Shown: positions 12,941 through 16,495 of the stretch, piece after piece
Layout of the letters: the number at the start of each line of letters is the position of its first letter
Position numbering within the stretch: position 1 is the stretch's first letter
From: Bacteroidales bacterium UBA2030
GTDB lineage: Bacteria > Bacteroidota > Bacteroidia > Bacteroidales > TTA-H9
NCBI GenBank assembly: GCA_002332755.1
Contig: DDBO01000178.1
Location: 1 to 16,495, forward strand
DNA length: 16,495 bases
Reading direction: 5' to 3'
Made by a program: the position numbers and the translations under genes
Notes under the pieces: generated by a model
What the model was told of the DNA's origin: nothing
The model's input: only the letters and a program-made list of their open reading frames with translations
The model's database searches: none

Positions 12941-13576
12941 ATGAAGAATAAGAAACATTTCTATGTGGTGTGGAAGGGGGCCGAAACTGGTGTTTTCGCC
13001 TCTTGGGAGGAATGTTTTAAGCGTATAAAGGGATATGCGGGTGCACAATACATGGGTTTTGCCACCAAGGAAGAAGCATTGAAAGCCTTTGCCTCCAACC
13101 CTGATGAATACTTGGGGAAAAATAAAAAAGCAGGATATTTAAAATTGTCTGAAGGTGAGAGAGATGCGCGTCCTATCATACCAAGCCTTTGCGTAGATGC
13201 TGCTTGTTCAGGCAATCCGGGTAAAATGGAATATCGTGGTGTTGAAACAGCTACGGGAGTCGAGATTTTTCGTCAAGGACCCTTCGAAGATGCCACTAAT
13301 AATATAGGAGAATTTCTGGCCATTGTTCACGCCCTTGCTTACCTGAGAAAGTTGGGTTCCGATATTCCGGTTTATTCCGATAGCCGCAATGCTCTTTTGT
13401 GGGTGAAGGGTAAGAAAGCAAAGACTCTTCTTAAGAAAACTCCTCTCAATAGCAGAGTTTTCGATATGATTGAAAGGGCTGAGAAATGGTTAGCAGAAAA
13501 TGACTATCCTAATCAATTGCTGAAATGGGAAACCCAGTTGTGGGGGGAGATTCCGGCTGATTTTGGACGAAAATAA
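12941..13576 (+). CDS. rnhA: Ribonuclease HI with N-terminal viroplasmin/HBD domain
   Basis: Endonuclease that cuts the RNA strand of RNA-DNA hybrids (primer and R-loop removal), 211 residues. Residues about 5-55 form a viroplasmin-like hybrid-binding domain (FYVVWKGAETGVFASWEEC, GAQYMGFATKEEALKAF) of the kind found at the N-terminus of eukaryotic RNase H1. A linker leads to the RNase H domain from about 81: LCVDAACSGNPG (Asp86), NNIGEFLAIVHAL (Glu124), VYSDSRNAL (Asp147) and WGEIPADFGRK (Asp207), so all four catalytic acids are present. It lacks an obvious basic protrusion of the E. coli type. The gene has its own promoter and ends one base from the stop of the convergent nusB gene. It is probably monocistronic. 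Confidence 0.93.
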   Translation: MKNKKHFYVVWKGAETGVFASWEECFKRIKGYAGAQYMGFATKEEALKAFASNPDEYLGKNKKAGYLKLSEGERDARPIIPSLCVDAACSGNPGKMEYRGVETATGVEIFRQGPFEDATNNIGEFLAIVHALAYLRKLGSDIPVYSDSRNALLWVKGKKAKTLLKKTPLNSRVFDMIERAEKWLAENDYPNQLLKWETQLWGEIPADFGRK

Positions 13577-13577
13577 A

Positions 13578-14702
13578 TTATTCGATCAACCCCCTGCCGG
13601 ATTTGGTTATTTTTCCTTGCTCATTTAGGCTGGCCACTACTTTATCGAGAACCCCATTGACAAATTGCCCGCTTTTAGGAGTACTGTATGCTTTTGCCAA
13701 ATCAATATATTCGTTCAGCGTTACTTTCACGGGTATAGAAGGGAATTCCGTAAGTTCAACAACGGCCATTTTTAGCAGCAACATATCCATGACGGCCAGC
13801 CTTTCCGGGTCCCAGTTAGTAATTTTATCAATGATTAAACCAGAAATTTCATTATCGCGCAGGATAGTTTTTTGAAAGAGGCGATTTACAAAAATCTCAT
13901 CACTGTCTTCCTCGTCGAAGCCAGGTTTAAAAAGAGGAGGCAGAGGAGAAAATTCGTCCCACGATGCTTTGAACTCATTCAGTATGCGTTTAGCAAGGCC
14001 TGCTGCAATATGGTAGTCGTTTTCCGGATAAAAACTATCTTCCTCCACATGAATCTCCAGTCCATCGGCCGGGCTGCCAGCCTCACGATACAATTTAATA
14101 AAGATTTCGCGATCAGGCAGATCTTCGGGGTTTTCAGAGAAAAGCTTATCTGAGGTTATTTTAAAAGTTTGGTGTCTGGCATCGTTGGCCCAAAAAATAT
14201 TTTTTTCTTCCAGAAGGGCCTGAACTCCTTCGTCGGGTACGACAAAATTTTCTAATATGTTGATTATAAAATCTTTATCTGTCTTAAAACTCCCGGCAGG
14301 AGTAGCCATATAAGCTGCATATGCTGGCGATTCTTTAATTGCGGTAAGAAGTCGGCGAATGGTTTCAGGATAATTGCCCCACGAAATTTTCAACCTGTCG
14401 GCAAGTTTAAGAAAACTACGGTTGTTTTCGATTTTCAGAATCAACGCGTTTTCGACAAACCTTAGGTTGGGATAAAGGTCTTCAGGAGTGGGGAGATGTT
14501 TTTTCCGTCCTTCATCGATTAGCGTACGGGCAAGAGATACAATTTCAAGCAAAAAAGAAATTTGATAAATTGCCAGGTCATAGAGTCTTTCGATGCTGGC
14601 AAGCAATTGTTTACGTGCGCTCTCGAGGTTATGAATATCAGACTGGTGATAGGCGTAAATGGCCTGTAAAACCTTGATTCGTAAGTGTCTTCTTGATAAC
14701 AT
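13578..14702 (-). CDS. nusB: Transcription antitermination factor NusB, long form
   Basis: RNA-binding factor of the Nus antitermination complex needed for rRNA transcription. At 374 residues it is far longer than the E. coli protein (about 140). The N-terminus MLSRRHLRIKVLQAIYAY matches the first NusB helix, and the C-terminal part from about 290 (WDPERLAVMDMLLLKMAVVE, then VTLNEYIDLAKAYSTPKSG and QFVNGVLDKV) matches the core NusB fold. Between them lies an insertion of about 200 residues, helical and charged, with no motif I recognise; it contains WANDARHQTFKITSDKLF and an acidic run FDEEDSDE. Long NusB proteins are usual in Bacteroidota, so the insertion is a lineage trait and not a fusion artefact. 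The ATG at 14702 is the only sensible start. The gene is divergent from the DUF3276 gene. No terminator is visible before the convergent RNase HI stop. Confidence 0.93.
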   Translation of the reverse strand: MLSRRHLRIKVLQAIYAYHQSDIHNLESARKQLLASIERLYDLAIYQISFLLEIVSLARTLIDEGRKKHLPTPEDLYPNLRFVENALILKIENNRSFLKLADRLKISWGNYPETIRRLLTAIKESPAYAAYMATPAGSFKTDKDFIINILENFVVPDEGVQALLEEKNIFWANDARHQTFKITSDKLFSENPEDLPDREIFIKLYREAGSPADGLEIHVEEDSFYPENDYHIAAGLAKRILNEFKASWDEFSPLPPLFKPGFDEEDSDEIFVNRLFQKTILRDNEISGLIIDKITNWDPERLAVMDMLLLKMAVVELTEFPSIPVKVTLNEYIDLAKAYSTPKSGQFVNGVLDKVVASLNEQGKITKSGRGLIE

Positions 14703-14733
14703 TTTGGCAAAGGACGGTTTTTAAAAAGAATTG

Positions 14734-14741
14734 CAAAGGTA
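14734..14741 (-). promoter_or_regulatory. -7 promoter box of nusB
   Basis: TACCTTTG on the - strand is an exact TAnnTTTG match 31 bases before the start codon. No TTG is found 19-21 bases upstream, so only half the promoter is supported. Confidence 0.55.
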
Positions 14742-14777
14742 CTCTAAATTCTTTAATCCTTTATCCTCAAATGAGTT

Positions 14778-14809
14778 TTTGTTTCTTTATGCATTTCACA
14801 TTACATTTG
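14778..14809 (+). promoter_or_regulatory. Promoter of the DUF3276 gene
   Basis: TTTG (14778-14781), a 20-base spacer and TACATTTG (14802-14809) give a complete consensus promoter, the best in the window. It lies 22 bases before the ATG and back to back with the nusB promoter (the -7 boxes are 60 bases apart). Confidence 0.8.
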
Positions 14810-14831
14810 TCGCGGAAAATGTGTTAAAGCG

Positions 14832-15158
14832 ATGGAAGAAAACGGAAAAGCTTTTTTTGAGGAACTTTTTTCGAAAACCGTCACGGCAGGAAAACGTCGT
14901 TATTACATCGATGTAAAGTCTGTAAATCAAGGCATTACGCTTTCAATGACAGAGAGTACGCGTCGTTTCGACAGCCGGAATGGTAAGTTTTATTACGAAC
15001 GCAACAAAGTGATTATTTATCCGCAGGATCTGCAGAAATTTGCGATGGCTTTTCGTGAAGCAGCCGATTTCCTGGAAAAATACCTCAAAGAACATCCTCA
15101 TTTATTGAATCATCCCTTGGCTGATAGCCTTGTTGATTCAGGTGAAAAAGCAAGCTGA
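14832..15158 (+). CDS. DUF3276 / PUR-alpha-like nucleic acid-binding protein
   Basis: Small (108 aa) cytoplasmic protein with one PUR domain, the fold of eukaryotic Pur-alpha that binds single-stranded purine-rich DNA or RNA. Visible pattern: RRYYIDVKSVNQGITLSMTE (22-41), then STRRFDSRNGKFYYERNKVIIYPQDLQKF (42-70), alternating strands with basic and aromatic residues, then a helix FAMAFREAADFLEKYLKEH. The N-terminal 20 residues include FFEELFSKTV, and the C-terminal tail is short and polar. One PUR repeat per chain is normal for bacterial members, which pair as dimers. Bacterial function is not settled, so nucleic-acid binding is known for the fold and inferred here. It precedes parA on the same strand by 128 bases but parA has its own -7 box. 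The ATG at 14832 is supported by a consensus promoter directly before it. Confidence 0.9.
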   Translation: MEENGKAFFEELFSKTVTAGKRRYYIDVKSVNQGITLSMTESTRRFDSRNGKFYYERNKVIIYPQDLQKFAMAFREAADFLEKYLKEHPHLLNHPLADSLVDSGEKAS

Positions 15159-15243
15159 TCCATAATAGACTTTTACCCATTCCGTGTTATTATTTTGGTC
15201 TGGTTCATTCTTGAGATGCCCGGCCGAAGGTTGCTTTTTTATG

Positions 15244-15251
15244 TATCTTTG
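15244..15251 (+). promoter_or_regulatory. -7 promoter box of parAB
   Basis: TATCTTTG is an exact TAnnTTTG match 35 bases before the parA start. No -33 TTG lies at the right distance. The 128-base gap after DUF3276 otherwise shows no gene and no convincing terminator hairpin. Confidence 0.6.
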
Positions 15252-15286
15252 CGAATCTAATCCCGATCAAACCCAAATTTGCTAAC

Positions 15287-16105
15287 ATGGGCAAAATCAT
15301 TTCAATAGCCAACCAAAAGGGTGGAGTAGGTAAAACCACTACTGCCATCAACCTTGGGGCCAGTCTGGCTGTTCTTGAGTATAAAACCTTACTTGTGGAC
15401 GCTGATCCACAGGCCAATGCAACGTCTGGGGTGGGATTCGATCCCAGGAGCATTACCACCAGTATTTACGAATGCATCATCGACGATGTTGACCCACGTA
15501 CAATTATTCTCAACACCCAGACGCCAAACCTGGACCTCATTCCGGCCCACATTGATTTAGTTGGAGCTGAAATAGAAATGATAAATTTACCCAACCGCGA
15601 AAAGATGATGCGTAAGGCCCTGACTAAGGTAAAAGATGATTACGATTTTATTATCATCGATTGTTCACCTTCTTTAGGGCTAATTACGGTAAATGCACTC
15701 ACTGCGGCAGATTCGGTTATCGTACCCGTACAATGTGAGTATTTTGCATTGGAGGGATTAGGAAAACTGCTCAACACCATTAAAATTGTTCAAAGCCGTT
15801 TAAATACCAATCTCGACATAGAAGGAATCTTACTTACTATGTATGATGGACGTTTGCGTTTATCCCGCCAGGTAGTCGAAGAAGTGAAAACCCATTTTCA
15901 ATCAATGGTATTCGATACAATTATCAACCGAAACACTCGCCTGAGTGAAGCTCCAAGCCATGGCCAGTCCATCATTATGTTTGATGCCGATAGTATTGGA
16001 GCTCTCAATTATCTTAACCTGGCGCGGGAGATTTTACAAAAAAATAAATTGACCCCTCATCCCCAACACCAACAGGAAAATAATTTAAACATCCATGACA
16101 ACTAA
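15287..16105 (+). CDS. parA: Chromosome partitioning ATPase ParA (Soj)
   Basis: Deviant-Walker ATPase that dimerises on nucleoid DNA with ATP and, with ParB bound at parS, moves the replication origin. 272 residues, slightly above the usual chromosomal Soj length. The deviant Walker A is NQKGGVGKTTTAINLGASLA with signature Lys11 and Lys16; LLVDADPQANAT holds Asp38 and Asp40; Walker B is FIIIDCSPSLGLITVNAL (Asp125). The later VPVQCEYFALEGLGKL and RNTRLSEAPSHGQSI are also typical Soj motifs. It starts at Met1 with no N-terminal HTH, so it is of the chromosomal (type Ib-like) kind. The last 15 residues are polar and rich in His, Gln and Asn. The 3' end overlaps the parB start by 11 bases, which indicates an operon and coupled translation. 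Confidence 0.97.
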   Translation: MGKIISIANQKGGVGKTTTAINLGASLAVLEYKTLLVDADPQANATSGVGFDPRSITTSIYECIIDDVDPRTIILNTQTPNLDLIPAHIDLVGAEIEMINLPNREKMMRKALTKVKDDYDFIIIDCSPSLGLITVNALTAADSVIVPVQCEYFALEGLGKLLNTIKIVQSRLNTNLDIEGILLTMYDGRLRLSRQVVEEVKTHFQSMVFDTIINRNTRLSEAPSHGQSIIMFDADSIGALNYLNLAREILQKNKLTPHPQHQQENNLNIHDN

Positions 16106-16495
16106 TAAAAAATCAGCCCTCGGGAGAGGACTTAGTGCCATTCTTCAAAGTCCGGAAACTGATATTACTTCGAAAGACATTTCGGGCGAATTTGTGGTGG
16201 GTGCCATAGCCGAAATACCTATCGAACAGATTGAGGCCAATCCCTTCCAGCCCCGAACTGATTTTGAAGAACAGACCCTTAATGAATTAGCTGAATCTAT
16301 TAAGGCTCAGGGTATTATTCAGCCCATTACAGTGCGAAAACTGGGCTACGATAAATATCAGCTCATATCGGGTGAGCGGCGATTAAGAGCAGCTAAAATG
16401 GCTGGTCTTGAGAAAATCCCTGCCTATATCCGGATTGCCGACGACGAGCAAATGCTCGAAATGGCTCTTATCGAGAATATTCACCGTGACGACCT
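16095..16495 (+). CDS. parB: Chromosome partitioning protein ParB (Spo0J), 3' partial
   Basis: CTP-dependent DNA clamp that loads at parS. The window holds 133 codons before the right edge. The N-terminus KKSALGRGLSAIL (5-17) is the ParA-stimulating segment found in most Spo0J proteins. It is followed by a linker and the ParB nuclease-like domain from about 40: IPIEQIEANPFQPR (41-54), LAESIKAQGIIQPITVR (65-81), GERRLRAAKMAG (93-104, the CTP-binding arginine motif) and ALIENIHRDD (124-133). The HTH and C-terminal dimer domain lie beyond the window. It starts inside the last codons of parA. No parS-like 16-bp palindrome was noticed in the window. Confidence 0.96.
   Translation, partial: MTTNKKSALGRGLSAILQSPETDITSKDISGEFVVGAIAEIPIEQIEANPFQPRTDFEEQTLNELAESIKAQGIIQPITVRKLGYDKYQLISGERRLRAAKMAGLEKIPAYIRIADDEQMLEMALIENIHRDD

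Noticed and set aside
14778..15286. Search for a parS site (16-bp palindrome near TGTTTCACGTGAAACA) around parAB.
   Set aside because: No sequence close to this was noticed by eye anywhere in the window, so no partition site is reported.

Overview
The window looks like chromosomal DNA of a member of the Bacteroidota, most likely Bacteroidales or a close relative. Three things support this. First, the gene set is typical of that phylum: a PUR-alpha-like DUF3276 protein, a long NusB, a DUF1573 export protein, a multi-repeat DUF349 protein, and an RNase HI with a viroplasmin-like N-terminus. Second, genes lack Shine-Dalgarno sequences. Third, the phylum's characteristic -7 promoter box, TAnnTTTG, lies upstream of most transcription units, in several cases with a TTG/TTTG box 19-21 bases further up. 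No phage, insertion sequence, CRISPR array or other mobile element was seen, and I regard this as a mostly housekeeping region.

Layout, left to right. A multi-PAS sensor histidine kinase enters from the left edge (1-1794, +) and converges on a fluoride-channel pair (crcB plus a PII-like DUF190 protein, - strand). Two independent tRNA-Val genes follow (anticodons CAC and GAC, - strand), each with its own promoter and terminator. Next, still on the - strand, come a fused DhaL/DegV protein resembling FakA and FakB joined in one chain, then a two-gene unit of a CPA2 cation/proton antiporter with a cytoplasmic Usp-like tail and a small lipoprotein. Divergent from that unit, on the + strand, are a DUF1573 secreted protein, a class I aminotransferase and a five-repeat DUF349 protein. 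A TetR regulator (-) converges on the DUF349 gene at a shared hairpin terminator. Its promoter holds a 21-bp palindrome that is a good candidate autoregulatory operator. RNase HI (+) and NusB (-) meet tail to tail with one base between stop codons. NusB is divergent from the PUR-domain DUF3276 protein (+), which is followed by parA and the start of parB, cut by the right edge.

How they fit together. The strongest functional groupings are parA-parB (chromosome partitioning, overlapping genes), crcB-DUF190 (fluoride export with a probable regulator, stop and start sharing a base), and antiporter-lipoprotein (11-base gap). The other genes look like separate transcription units. I did not find a clearly new multi-gene system. 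The points most worth a second look are regulatory: the TetR operator filling a promoter spacer, a 10-bp-period direct repeat upstream of the DhaL/DegV promoter, a tRNA promoter overlapping a terminator hairpin, and a structured leader before the DUF349 gene. The fused fatty-acid-kinase-like protein and the enlarged NusB are the most notable proteins.
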